Notes under the pieces: model-generated | Told to the model about the DNA's origin: nothing | Seen by the model: only the letters and a program-made list of their open reading frames with translations | The model's database searches: none | Source of the DNA: JBCCEJ01 sp039030335 | GTDB taxonomy: Bacteria; Pseudomonadota; Gammaproteobacteria; HK1 | Reading direction: 5' to 3' | DNA: 63,994 bases | Assembly: GCA_039030335.1 (NCBI GenBank) | Contig: JBCCEJ010000027.1 | Coordinates: 1 to 63,994, forward strand | Shown: in pieces, positions 41,928 through 50,665 of the stretch | Position numbering within the stretch: the first letter of the stretch is position 1 | How the letters are laid out: every line of letters starts with the position of its first letter | Position numbers and translations under genes: made by a program

Positions 41928-44152
41928 GAATCGACGCGCTGGCGCACGTGCACGATGGCGCCTACATCGAAGCTGTCACGCCACCCTTTTTGCACAAACC
42001 GTCGCGGAAACGCGTGGCTCTCCCGATAGCGTTGAGGTTCACGGGTCTTGCCCATGACGATGGCGTAGTCGCCTCCGCCGTAGCCAACCGTGACGATGCC
42101 GTAGCCCTGCTTGCGGGCGAGTTCGATGCGCCGCTCCGGCCAACGCTCGTGCTGGATCAGGATTTGCGCTCCGAATGCAGATTTCGCCCCGGTTACGAGC
42201 GCCCACTTACCAGCGCCGTACTTGAGGTGCTGGACTTTGCGCCCGGCGCTCCACGCTTTCTCCATCGCCTGCACCGGCACACGGGCTGATACCGTGACAC
42301 GCTGCAGGCCGGTTTCCTTCGTGCCCGACATCACGACGAACCAGTGGCCGTTTCCGTAGTCGATGCTGGTTATGTACCGGTTCTTGGCGAACCGCTCCTG
42401 GATCCATTTCAGCGGAAAGTCGCGCGGCGCCCAGTAGCTCTGACCGTTGTAGGGATTGTCCTTGGCGATGCCGAGCAGCCACTGTTGCTGCCGGTGGTCG
42501 AAGACTACGTACGCGACATCGTGTTTGTTTTTCCAGGCGGCCTTGATCTCGGCATCTGGGAGGGTCTTCGAAGTGACGAAGCTCGAGCTGAAGTACTTGG
42601 CCTTGTTCATGACGACAACCCAGCGGTCTCGGATCTCGCTCAGCCGGTTGCTGACGCGGGCCGGGACCTTGGCGAGACGGCTCGCCCGGTCGTAATCGCT
42701 CATCGCCGCGCGGGTAGACCCGAGTTGATCATGGGAGGCGCCGCGGGCGACGTGGGCTTTGGCGCGCCGGATCTTTGGCCAGCCGTCCGCCTCGTTCAAC
42801 ACGGCGTCCAGATCGTCAACTGCCGCCCAGTGGTTGCCGAGGGCGCGGTTGATGCCCGCGCGTGCATAGCGCAGCTCGCGGCGCGCTGCCGGGTCGCGCT
42901 CGACTCTTACGGCCTGGTTGAACGAGCGCAGTGCCAGCTGCTGCTCGCCGGTTCGTGCATGAGCGACGGCGCGCAGGCGATGCACCTCATCGAGGGATGG
43001 GTCGATCAGCAACGCACGTCCGAGATCCTCGAGAGAGCGCTCGGGTTGCCCCAGGGCCAGGAACGTGGCGCCGCGCATCTGGAAGTAGAGCCCGTATTCG
43101 CGTTTGACCGGTACTCGCGCGATCGCGGCATCGAAACGGTCGAGGGCCGTTTCCGGATCTTTTCGCTTGAGCGCATCGAGCCCGTCCAGATACACCCCCC
43201 AGCCAGGGATGGGAGCTTGGGCGCGTGCGTCGAGCGCCGCCAGCTCCGCTTCGCCGCGGAGCCTCTTCAGATGTTCGCCGGCGGTCTTTGAGACATCCGC
43301 GTCACCGCGCTCCAACGCCTGCGTGAGATAGCGCTCGGCGCGCTCAGGGTCTCCCGCCAGCGCGTAGGCAATGCCGGCAGCGAGAGATGCCTCCCGTTCC
43401 GGAAACAGCGCGGCAGCGAGGGCGTAGGCGCCGCCGGCCCGTGCGAACTTCTGCCCCGATTGGGCTTTGCGCCCGGCCGACATGTGAGTCTGGTACCGGA
43501 ACTCCTCGTTCGCGCTGTCTCCGATCGCGCGAAGCTCGGCCTGTTTATCCTCCGGTGCGCGCTGCTGCGCTTGTTGCAGGAATTCCCTGGCCATGTCGAA
43601 ATCGCCGCCGCGCATCAGCGCGGATGCGGCGACCGCGTAGGCTTCAAAGCGCTGGTCATCGATCTCCGCAGCGCCAAGTGCTTCGGTGTAAGCGTCGACC
43701 GAAGCGTTGCTCTCCAGCATCTCGACGGCGCGCGCTACGGCATCTTCATACGCGTCGTTTTGACTGTAGGCACCGGAACGGACGTCACGCAGGGCGCTCA
43801 ACCGTCCCTGCGCGTTGGCCCGGTAAGTCCTGGAACCCTTGTCGTTCTGAAGATATCGCTCCAGCCATACGATGGCCTTCTCGATATTGCCTCGCCGCTC
43901 TTCCAGCGTTGCGAGGTTGTACATTGCTTTGGCGTAGGTGGGATCGGCACCGATGATGGACTCGTACGCCGCGACGGCAGAAGCGATGTCGCGGCTTTTC
44001 AGAAATGATGCGGTTGCGGCCGTGAAGTCTGCTTCCGACTTGCGCCGCAGCTGTTTGTCGAGCGCCATGGCCTGGGTGGCCGCCAGGACACAACTGACCG
44101 CCACCGCCGCGAGCCAGCCCACTCTGCGGCCAGGAGGCTGGAAATCTCTCAT
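41924..44152 (-). CDS. Secreted TPR protein with C-terminal aromatic repeats (DUF7477-like)
   Basis: 742 residues. Signal peptide about 1-30 (WLAAVAVSCVLAATQAMA). About 35-500 is a TPR superhelix (SIIGADPTYAKAMYNLATLEERRGNIEKAIVWLERYL; RALLIDPSLDEVHRLRAVAHARTGEQQLALRSFNQAV). About 505-735 consists of four or five repeats pairing a W-x-V-V-M strand with a (F/P)-x-x-W-I-x-x-x-x-x-x-x-x-I-T-S segment (WVVVMNKAKYFSSS; FPLKWIQERFAKNRYITSIDYGNGHWFVVMSG). This resembles DUF7477 repeats, which are known from plant kinases and some bacteria. It overlaps both neighbours by 4 nt. Confidence 0.8.
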   Translation of the reverse strand: MRDFQPPGRRVGWLAAVAVSCVLAATQAMALDKQLRRKSEADFTAATASFLKSRDIASAVAAYESIIGADPTYAKAMYNLATLEERRGNIEKAIVWLERYLQNDKGSRTYRANAQGRLSALRDVRSGAYSQNDAYEDAVARAVEMLESNASVDAYTEALGAAEIDDQRFEAYAVAASALMRGGDFDMAREFLQQAQQRAPEDKQAELRAIGDSANEEFRYQTHMSAGRKAQSGQKFARAGGAYALAAALFPEREASLAAGIAYALAGDPERAERYLTQALERGDADVSKTAGEHLKRLRGEAELAALDARAQAPIPGWGVYLDGLDALKRKDPETALDRFDAAIARVPVKREYGLYFQMRGATFLALGQPERSLEDLGRALLIDPSLDEVHRLRAVAHARTGEQQLALRSFNQAVRVERDPAARRELRYARAGINRALGNHWAAVDDLDAVLNEADGWPKIRRAKAHVARGASHDQLGSTRAAMSDYDRASRLAKVPARVSNRLSEIRDRWVVVMNKAKYFSSSFVTSKTLPDAEIKAAWKNKHDVAYVVFDHRQQQWLLGIAKDNPYNGQSYWAPRDFPLKWIQERFAKNRYITSIDYGNGHWFVVMSGTKETGLQRVTVSARVPVQAMEKAWSAGRKVQHLKYGAGKWALVTGAKSAFGAQILIQHERWPERRIELARKQGYGIVTVGYGGGDYAIVMGKTREPQRYRESHAFPRRFVQKGWRDSFDVGAIVHVRQRVDS

Positions 44153-46296
44153 CGGATCAGATCCTCGTCTTCTTTAAGGTCGCCCAGGAACGCTTCATCC
44201 CAGCGCGAGGTGGTTCTCGCGAATGCCTGCATGAGCCGGTCCAGATACTCTTTGGGAGGCGCGATGAAACGAGCCTCGGTAAACAGCGTTTCGGTATTCT
44301 GTTCGAGGCCGCTCGCCTCGCTCCAGACCGCGCCGGTGCGGCGTTCGTAGTTATTGCTCGCGATCGACGTTATGGAACGCTCGCGGAGGTAGCCGGTGAC
44401 CTTCCGTTTCCAGCGTTTCGCCTGCTCCTTCGGGTCGAGGCGCCTGGCAGCCTGTTCGAGTTGTCCAGCCGGGGTCAGTCGGTGTATGGCGCCGCGCACC
44501 GAGTCGGTCAGGCGGGTCGCCAGGTGGTCTTGCTTCGATGACTGGAATGCCCCCCAGATACGCTTCGGCGTGCCGGCGACGTCCTCGCGGTAGCTCTGCC
44601 GGAACGCGTCGCGGCCGTCCCGCCACACTTCGACAACGGAGTCGCGCAGTGCCCGCGTCTTGAATGTGACGCGCTGGCGCAGCCGTTGACCGCTTTCGGG
44701 CAGGCTGTCTACGAGCCGGTCGAGAGCACGTCTTACCGCTCCTTTGCCGTCGGCGTTGGCGGTTGGAGACGGGGCATCGGGTCCGAGGCGTGCGAGGCTC
44801 GCCATCATGCGCTCGCGCGTCTGCCGCCGGGCGCTCGACAATGCTGCGAGCCCGGTCGCCGCGTCGGGAACGGTTGCAAACGCCGACGTTCGGGTTCCGT
44901 CGTTCGCGGCGAGTTGCCGCCGGCGGGCGCGCGCATCGGCAACCGCCCGTGCCGCCTGTTCAGCAGCCAGTGACCTTTCGCTCGCTTCCCAGGCGGCGAG
45001 CGCTTTGGCCTGACGCTTGCGCAAGCCTTCGAGTCGCTGCTCGGCGGCGCGCTGCTCGCGTTTCAAGTCGCGAATTCGGGCTGGTCCCGGTTCCCGCCGG
45101 GTAGGGGACGACGCCGCCGTCACAGCGGTTGCCTGGCGATGTGGTTTCTGCCGGGCCCGGTAGCGTTGGCGCGCGATACCGCGCGCTTTCGCTTCGGCCA
45201 GCCGGGCTTCGCGCGCTGCCCGCCGTGCTTCGCGCTCCGCCGTATGACGCTGTTCCCTGAGCGCCGCTTCGGCCGCATCCCGTTCCGTATTCTCGAGCTG
45301 TCTCATCTGCCAGTGGGCACGTCGATAGGCGTTCTCCGTATCGTTGTACTGTCGCTTGAGCGTCCGTCGGCGAGCACGCAGGTCGGCGAGCTCGCGGCTC
45401 GCTCCGTTCACTGCTTCGCGGTGCTTGTGGCGGATGCGTTCGCGGTCGGCCGCGAGCTGTTCCAGGCGCTTTCGGACGTTCTCTTTGAAGCGCTTCTGAT
45501 AGTCGCTTCGACGCTGCTCGAAGGCGCGGATACGTTCGGCAAACGCGCGGTCTTTCTGGTCGGCTGTGGCGTCGAGGCGCGTCAGCTTGTCTGCGTGTTT
45601 GCGGCGCAGCGGTTCCTTGCGCTGTTCCTGCGACTTCACGCGTGCTTGGAGCCGCGCGATCTTGGCGTCGAACTCGTCGCGCTTGCGTTTGATCTGGGCA
45701 TTGCTTGCCGGTCTGGCGCGGCCACGCACCTCGCGCAGGTGTTGACGGAAGGTCTGCCGCGTTTCCAACTCTATTTGACTCTTCGGGCGGTTGCATTTGG
45801 AACAGTAGAGCCCGTCGCGCAGTTCTCGAAGCGAACGCCGTTTGACGGCCTCCAACTCGGAGATATCGGCGCGCAGGCGGCTCACCTGGCGGTCGATGCT
45901 GGAGGTGTCTGGTCCGGCCGCGCGCGCTGCGTGAATGCGCTGGCGCTGTTCTGCGTTTTGCATCCAGCGCGCCGCGCGGAGATCGCTCAACTTCGCATCG
46001 AACTCGGTGCTGTCGAAGCGGCGCGCTTCGAGTTCCTGCGTCGCGGCGTCGATGCGGGCGGTATCAGGTCCGCGCCAGTTCAACTCATTGACGCGGCGCT
46101 CGGCCTGCTCGATCGCGTCGTCGACCGCACCGATGCGTCCGCGTATGGCCGCACCGCGTTTCACCATCTCGCGGGTTTGTTGTTTCGCGACGGCACTGGA
46201 CGCAAAGTCCAGATAGCCTTGCGCAGCCCCTGGAACACCGACCGTCACCGCGAGCAGTGTTGCCCGGACTGCAAGCCTTGCGGTAAAGCCGATCAC
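44149..46296 (-). CDS. Long charged coiled-coil protein with signal-like N terminus
   Basis: 715 residues. Short hydrophobic N terminus (about 5-27, ARLAVRATLLAVTVGVPGAAQG) looks like a signal peptide. Nearly all of residues 35-480 is Arg/Glu/Ala-rich coiled coil, interrupted by one CxxC (GLYCSKCNRPK, about 168-178). The C-terminal part (about 490-715) is helical and less repetitive, ending in an acidic ...LKEDEDLIR. I recognise no family. Length and character suggest a rod-like structural or tethering subunit. It overlaps its upstream and downstream genes by 4 nt each, so subunits are probably made together. Confidence 0.75.
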   Translation of the reverse strand: MIGFTARLAVRATLLAVTVGVPGAAQGYLDFASSAVAKQQTREMVKRGAAIRGRIGAVDDAIEQAERRVNELNWRGPDTARIDAATQELEARRFDSTEFDAKLSDLRAARWMQNAEQRQRIHAARAAGPDTSSIDRQVSRLRADISELEAVKRRSLRELRDGLYCSKCNRPKSQIELETRQTFRQHLREVRGRARPASNAQIKRKRDEFDAKIARLQARVKSQEQRKEPLRRKHADKLTRLDATADQKDRAFAERIRAFEQRRSDYQKRFKENVRKRLEQLAADRERIRHKHREAVNGASRELADLRARRRTLKRQYNDTENAYRRAHWQMRQLENTERDAAEAALREQRHTAEREARRAAREARLAEAKARGIARQRYRARQKPHRQATAVTAASSPTRREPGPARIRDLKREQRAAEQRLEGLRKRQAKALAAWEASERSLAAEQAARAVADARARRRQLAANDGTRTSAFATVPDAATGLAALSSARRQTRERMMASLARLGPDAPSPTANADGKGAVRRALDRLVDSLPESGQRLRQRVTFKTRALRDSVVEVWRDGRDAFRQSYREDVAGTPKRIWGAFQSSKQDHLATRLTDSVRGAIHRLTPAGQLEQAARRLDPKEQAKRWKRKVTGYLRERSITSIASNNYERRTGAVWSEASGLEQNTETLFTEARFIAPPKEYLDRLMQAFARTTSRWDEAFLGDLKEDEDLIR

Positions 46297-46700
46297 GGCT
46301 TGACTCCGAGCTGCTTGTACACCGCGTCCAGCGCCGCTTTGCGTTCACTTGATTCGCGCGCGCTGGAAACGACCGGCGATCCCGCTTCCAACAGTTCCTG
46401 CTCGACCGCCCAGGCCCGCGCATCGGTCCATTGTTCCGTGAGCCACGGCCAGGCTATATAGAGAAGGGCGGCCAGGAACGCATAGAACCAGAAAGATTCC
46501 GGTGGGTCCTTGTCCTTACCGCTGTGTGCGTCTGCGCCGATGGACGGAGCTTCCGCCCTGTAGATGCGTCGTTCGCCACGAGCGCTGGTCACCACCAGGT
46601 ATTCACCGCAGCAAGTGCACTGGAACGGCTCGCCCGACAGGGTATCGGGGAGCGGCAGGAATTCACGACAGGTTACACAAGGCGCGGAGTAGCGGGCCAT
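46293..46700 (-). CDS. Zinc-ribbon, single-pass membrane protein
   Basis: 135 residues from the ATG at 46700, which has AGGAG and lies 1 nt after the upstream stop codon. The N terminus holds two CxxC knuckles (APCVTCREFLPLP and FQCTCCGEYLVV, about 5-40), a zinc ribbon facing the cytoplasm. One membrane segment follows (about 70-90, FWFYAFLAALLYIAWPWL), then a charged helical tail. The topology implies an inner-membrane adaptor. It overlaps the coiled-coil gene by 4 nt. Confidence 0.8.
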   Translation of the reverse strand: MARYSAPCVTCREFLPLPDTLSGEPFQCTCCGEYLVVTSARGERRIYRAEAPSIGADAHSGKDKDPPESFWFYAFLAALLYIAWPWLTEQWTDARAWAVEQELLEAGSPVVSSARESSERKAALDAVYKQLGVKP

Positions 46701-46701
46701 A

Positions 46702-48114
46702 TCAGCTCCTGCAGAACCTGGTACGTTTGAACTTTCGCTCGCCACATACGGCTTTGATGTCGACTGTCAGGAAGCTCTTGCTAACGCACTTTGCGTTGTA
46801 GCGGCGTATGGCTTTGTTGAGCTTGCGCCGGTTCGAATTGATAGAGTCGACCCGCCCGTTGTAGCCGCTGACCGCGCGCCGCTTCTTGCGCACCGCATCG
46901 TTGTAGAGGTTGGCCTGCCGGTTATAGCTCTGGGCGTCGTTCAGACCCTGGAACACGCCCATCCACGTGCGGGCTTCCGACATCGCTTCATCGGCTGATG
47001 CGATCTGGCGCCGATAGCGCCCGAGTTTGTCTTCGAGTCTGCCGATGCGGTCCTCGTAGTCATCCGCGGACACGGACAACTCGGCGCAGCTTCTCACGTC
47101 ATCGAGCTTTAAATCCGTGGCGCGGTCGGGTGACGCCGCAGCTGCCGTATCCCGGTCCGATCGCGAGCGTCGTCCTGGAATTCCGTCGAGTGGCCATGGG
47201 TCTTGGTAGGTCTGTTGACGGTGATTGATGCGGCGGCGCTCGTTCGCGCCTTCGCTCGCGATCAGGCGCTGACTGAGCGCACCATCAGACCAACGTTTGC
47301 GGGCCGCTCGGATCGCGAGCGCACTGCCGGTTAGAGGAATGCCGAGTTCGCCGTGGCCATCTGTTCGCAGCCGCAGTTCGTGTCCGCTGGCGAGTGCGCT
47401 CAGGTCAGCCGCGGTGAGCGGTATTGGTTCCTCCGCGTGGGCTAGCGGCGTCTTTGCGACAAACGATAGCGGGGTTGGGTCGCGCTTTCGGAAACGGACT
47501 TCAGCGCCCCGCACCCGGATGCTTCCGGCCGGCGCCACGCGAAGTGACGCATCCTCGCCAGACGCTGGTTCGATCCGCAGCGTCCACAGTTCCTCACCGA
47601 CGGCGATCCGAAACGCCGGGACGCTGCCACCTGACTCGAGGCGCCAGCGACGGTCGGGTCGCGGCGTTGGCATCGATACCATGTCTGGCCAGTGTTCCGC
47701 GACGAGATACGGAAGATCCTGCCCGTGCTGCACGTAGCCGTATGCGGTCAGGGCGGCACCGAAGGCTAAACCGAGTGTCAATCCGAGACGCCGCCACGGC
47801 AATACGCGGGCCCTGCCCGATGCCGAGGCTGAATCGCGTACCGCCACGCTTTGGCCGTCCACTGCGAAGTAGGGTGCCGCGAGGTCGATATCGACGATCG
47901 CACTCGCCGGCGACAGCTCATCGCCCGGGCTTGCGCGCACAGCGCAGACGTCGGCGATGGCCGGCGCGGCCAGCTCGACGACGCCGAGCGGCGTCTCGAC
48001 CACCGCGATGATCTGCCCCGCGTGGACCCGGTGCCCGGCCTCGACGCTGACATGTAGCAGGCGCGCCGGGTAGCAACCCGGATCGGCCTCAATTTTGATG
48101 GACTGGACTGACAT
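46702..48114 (-). CDS. Membrane protein with lipoyl/biotinyl-like barrel and coiled coil
   Basis: 470 residues. The N terminus (about 1-75) folds like a biotinyl/lipoyl hammerhead as in HlyD-type adaptors (LLHVSVEAGHRVHAGQIIAVVETPLGVVELAAPAIADVCAV), but the lysine used for lipoylation is absent. A membrane segment follows (about 107-126, LGLTLGLAFGAALTAYGYVQ), then a region with beta-sandwich character (about 150-275), and a C-terminal coiled coil with conserved Asn/Tyr pattern (YNRQANLYNDAVRKKRRAV). Several cysteines occur near the end. First gene of the operon; the upstream 229-nt gap should hold the promoter. Confidence 0.75.
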   Translation of the reverse strand: MSVQSIKIEADPGCYPARLLHVSVEAGHRVHAGQIIAVVETPLGVVELAAPAIADVCAVRASPGDELSPASAIVDIDLAAPYFAVDGQSVAVRDSASASGRARVLPWRRLGLTLGLAFGAALTAYGYVQHGQDLPYLVAEHWPDMVSMPTPRPDRRWRLESGGSVPAFRIAVGEELWTLRIEPASGEDASLRVAPAGSIRVRGAEVRFRKRDPTPLSFVAKTPLAHAEEPIPLTAADLSALASGHELRLRTDGHGELGIPLTGSALAIRAARKRWSDGALSQRLIASEGANERRRINHRQQTYQDPWPLDGIPGRRSRSDRDTAAAASPDRATDLKLDDVRSCAELSVSADDYEDRIGRLEDKLGRYRRQIASADEAMSEARTWMGVFQGLNDAQSYNRQANLYNDAVRKKRRAVSGYNGRVDSINSNRRKLNKAIRRYNAKCVSKSFLTVDIKAVCGERKFKRTRFCRS

Positions 48115-48343
48115 CCGAGGTTTTGGCTTCCCAGGGTCCGTCCGGGTCTCGTGAACTCACCACACGTCTGATGACATGCATCATGCCACAAGCCCAATGA
48201 ACGCCGGTGCGGCGCGCTCGCCTGTGCATCTGGATTGACGGGAACCCGGTGGCTAGTGGCCTGACGTCTGTAACGTCAAAGCGGGGATGTCGGGGTCGAC
48301 GTCGGCAAGGATCCGACGCGGCAGGTCTGTTGTTGGACCAGGT

Positions 48344-49672
48344 CTAGAGAAACACCCGCTCGACACACCAGTACGCCGCTACCACGGCGATGACGATGGA
48401 CCCCGGCATCGCAACGATGTCGCGATAACCGTCCAGCCGCCCGACGCGTGCTGCCGCCGCACAGAAGCCAAGCAGTAAGGCGGTCGCCCCGATCAGCGAG
48501 CCCAGATCTTCGAGTTGCCCCGCGTTGGCAGCTGGCACAACCAAGGCGGTGACCAGCAGCATTGCAGCGAGGTACACAGCCGCCGTCGCGTTCGACTGTG
48601 TGACCCGGTCGCTCAGCCGAGCTGCCTTCAGGACCACGGCGTAGGCGATGGCGACAACCGCGATCTGACCAAGCTCCACACCGACGTTGAAACCGACCAG
48701 CGCTGGAATGAAGCGGCCCTCGGGCAGGCCAAATTCTGCCAGCACCGAGGCGAAGCCAAGGCCGTGCAACAGGCCGAATCCAAAAATGACGACCGGACGC
48801 CAACGCGAGAGCCCGGTCGCGTAAAGGTTCTCGACGGCCACGTAGACGATCGACGCGGCGATCAGAGGCTCGACGATGCTGGCCGGAACCGCGACGTAGC
48901 CAAGCGCTGCAAGCGCGAGCGTGAGCGTATGCGCGAGTGTGAAGGCACTGATCTGCCACAGCAGTGCGCCGATTCGGGTCGACAACAGAAACAGACCCAG
49001 GACGAAGAGTATGTGATCGAGCCCCTTCGGCACGATGTGATCGAAGCCGACCGGAATGTAGTTCCAGAAGGTCTCGAAGGCACTGGCACTTCGACCACCT
49101 GCCAGCGGTATTGGCGGGCTTTCAGCGCCAGCTTCCAGATAGCCGTCGTAGGGCTCTCCGACGTCCATCTGCCGTACTACCAGTGTCCCGTAGGCCGACA
49201 CCCAGCCCACCGTGACGTCGCTGGCACCCGCTGGCAATGCGGCCTCGAACTGAACTTCCGAGGTTCGAACCCGCTCAATATCTTCCGACGTGGGCGTGCG
49301 GATGGCCGTCAGGGCCAGACCCAACCTGGATCCATCGACGACGACGCGTATGCCGTCGGCGATACGGGGCCACTCGCGTTGGAATGCCGCTTCGAGCGCG
49401 CTCGGTTGCAGGGCCCGGAACGCGTCATACTGCGCGGCCTGCGGCGCGTCATCCGTGTCGCTGACAGCGCTCTGGTCGATGCCGGCAAGAAAACTCTCAG
49501 CGTTCAGGCGCACGTCGAAGATCAGTACGTCACCGCTCTGACGCATGTCAGCGATAGCGGGGAGTACCTCATGGGCGGCAGCTGCCATCGTCAAGCCGCA
49601 GTAGAACAGCGCCACGCAGAGCGCTCGCTTCGCCTCACTGAACGATGGGCGGAACCAGAGGGAGTCCCACAT
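48344..49672 (-). CDS. HupE/UreJ-type metal permease with large N-terminal domain
   Basis: 442 residues. N-terminal signal-like segment ending AAAAHEV, a 150-residue extracytoplasmic part, then at least six membrane segments with the HupE/UreJ motifs GFDHIVPKGLDHILFVLGLFLL, SAFTLAHTLTLALA and LLHGLGFASVL. The family imports nickel or cobalt. The annotated ATG shares its CATG with the ATG of the divergent DUF4198-like gene, so the true start may be slightly downstream. Confidence 0.88.
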   Translation of the reverse strand: MWDSLWFRPSFSEAKRALCVALFYCGLTMAAAAHEVLPAIADMRQSGDVLIFDVRLNAESFLAGIDQSAVSDTDDAPQAAQYDAFRALQPSALEAAFQREWPRIADGIRVVVDGSRLGLALTAIRTPTSEDIERVRTSEVQFEAALPAGASDVTVGWVSAYGTLVVRQMDVGEPYDGYLEAGAESPPIPLAGGRSASAFETFWNYIPVGFDHIVPKGLDHILFVLGLFLLSTRIGALLWQISAFTLAHTLTLALAALGYVAVPASIVEPLIAASIVYVAVENLYATGLSRWRPVVIFGFGLLHGLGFASVLAEFGLPEGRFIPALVGFNVGVELGQIAVVAIAYAVVLKAARLSDRVTQSNATAAVYLAAMLLVTALVVPAANAGQLEDLGSLIGATALLLGFCAAAARVGRLDGYRDIVAMPGSIVIAVVAAYWCVERVFL

Positions 49673-50474
49673 GCGTCTTGTTTGCCTGTTGCTGTGTTTG
49701 TTCGCCGCCTCGTCGGGGGCGCACGAGTTCTGGATAGAACCCCGCGATTACCAACCGCCCGTCGATGGGCAAATGACCGCGCGGCTCCTAAATGGTGAAG
49801 ACTTCGCAGGCAGCCCTCAACCTTTCCTGCCAAAACGGTTTGTCCGTTTCGTAGTCGCGTACGCAGGCGCGATGGTGCCGGTCAAGGGGCGTGTCGGGGA
49901 CGTACCGGCGCTCAACCAGCCGCCGGTTGGTGAGGGACTACACGTGATCGCATATCACGGACGCCCGCTGACGTTGGGCTACAACGATTGGGATAAGTTC
50001 AGGAAGTTCGCGAAGCGCAAGGATTTGGGTGATGTCGATCGGCAACACGCCGAACGTGGCTTGCCCGCGACCGGCTTCGACGAAGTTTACATTCGCCTTG
50101 CGAAGTCTCTGGTCGGCGTGGGAGCCGGGGCAGGCCACGACCTTCGCACTGGTCTCGAGACCGAGTTCGTCGCTCTCAGTAATCCTTATCGAGACGATCT
50201 TTCGGGCGGCATGCGCCTGCAGCTTTTCTACGGCGACGCCACGCGCGGTGATGCGCAGGTCGAGGTGTTCGAGAAAGGACCGGATGGCGCGGTCGCGCTG
50301 AAGACCTATCGAACGAACGGTGACGGTATCGCCGTCATCGCCGTGCGACCCGGGTTTGCGTATATGGCTGATGCCGTTGTACTACGGGCACCCTCCAGGC
50401 AACTCGCTGCTGAAACCGGTGCCGTCTGGGAAACGCTCTGGGCCAACCTGACTTGGTTTGTGCCAGGGCGGTAG
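49671..50474 (+). CDS. DUF4198-like periplasmic protein
   Basis: 267 residues with GAGGGAG upstream of the ATG. A cleavable signal peptide (about 1-17) leaves a mature N terminus HEFWIEPRDYQPPVDGQ, the typical opening of DUF4198/CbiK-type periplasmic metal-associated proteins. Further family-like parts are RFVVAYAGAMVPVKGRVGD and TYRTNGDGIAVIAVRPGFAYMADAVVLR. Such proteins often accompany nickel/cobalt transport. Divergently paired with the HupE/UreJ gene, with overlapping start codons. Confidence 0.85.
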   Translation: MRLVCLLLCLFAASSGAHEFWIEPRDYQPPVDGQMTARLLNGEDFAGSPQPFLPKRFVRFVVAYAGAMVPVKGRVGDVPALNQPPVGEGLHVIAYHGRPLTLGYNDWDKFRKFAKRKDLGDVDRQHAERGLPATGFDEVYIRLAKSLVGVGAGAGHDLRTGLETEFVALSNPYRDDLSGGMRLQLFYGDATRGDAQVEVFEKGPDGAVALKTYRTNGDGIAVIAVRPGFAYMADAVVLRAPSRQLAAETGAVWETLWANLTWFVPGR

Positions 50475-50516
50475 GTTCAGAGCACTACGGCGTCAGGCGC
50501 CGGCAGGCACTGAGGG

Positions 50517-50623
50517 GCGGGCCGCCGGCAGGCTCGTCTGAGACACACCGCAGCTGTATCGATCGGGTCTCGAGTGCGACCTGCGTGCGTCGAAGGTGAA
50601 CAGTCAGCCTGCCGGCGGCCCGC
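50517..50623. repeat. 18-bp inverted repeat between convergent genes
   Basis: Arms GCGGGCCGCCGGCAGGCT (50517-50534) and its exact reverse complement (50606-50623), separated by 71 nt. It lies between the convergent DUF4198-like gene and the ABC-transporter binding protein. It may be a long-loop termination structure for both genes or the ends of a small mobile remnant. No T-run follows. Confidence 0.55.
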
Positions 50624-50665
50624 TTCATGGCGTCGTTCTGGTTCCTGGAACGGCCAGGCGGTGCC

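Noticed and set aside
45139..46461. 440-codon plus-strand frame opposite the coiled-coil gene
   Set aside because: Antisense of a repetitive Arg/Glu coiled-coil gene gives long open frames; operon overlaps on the minus strand show which strand is coding.
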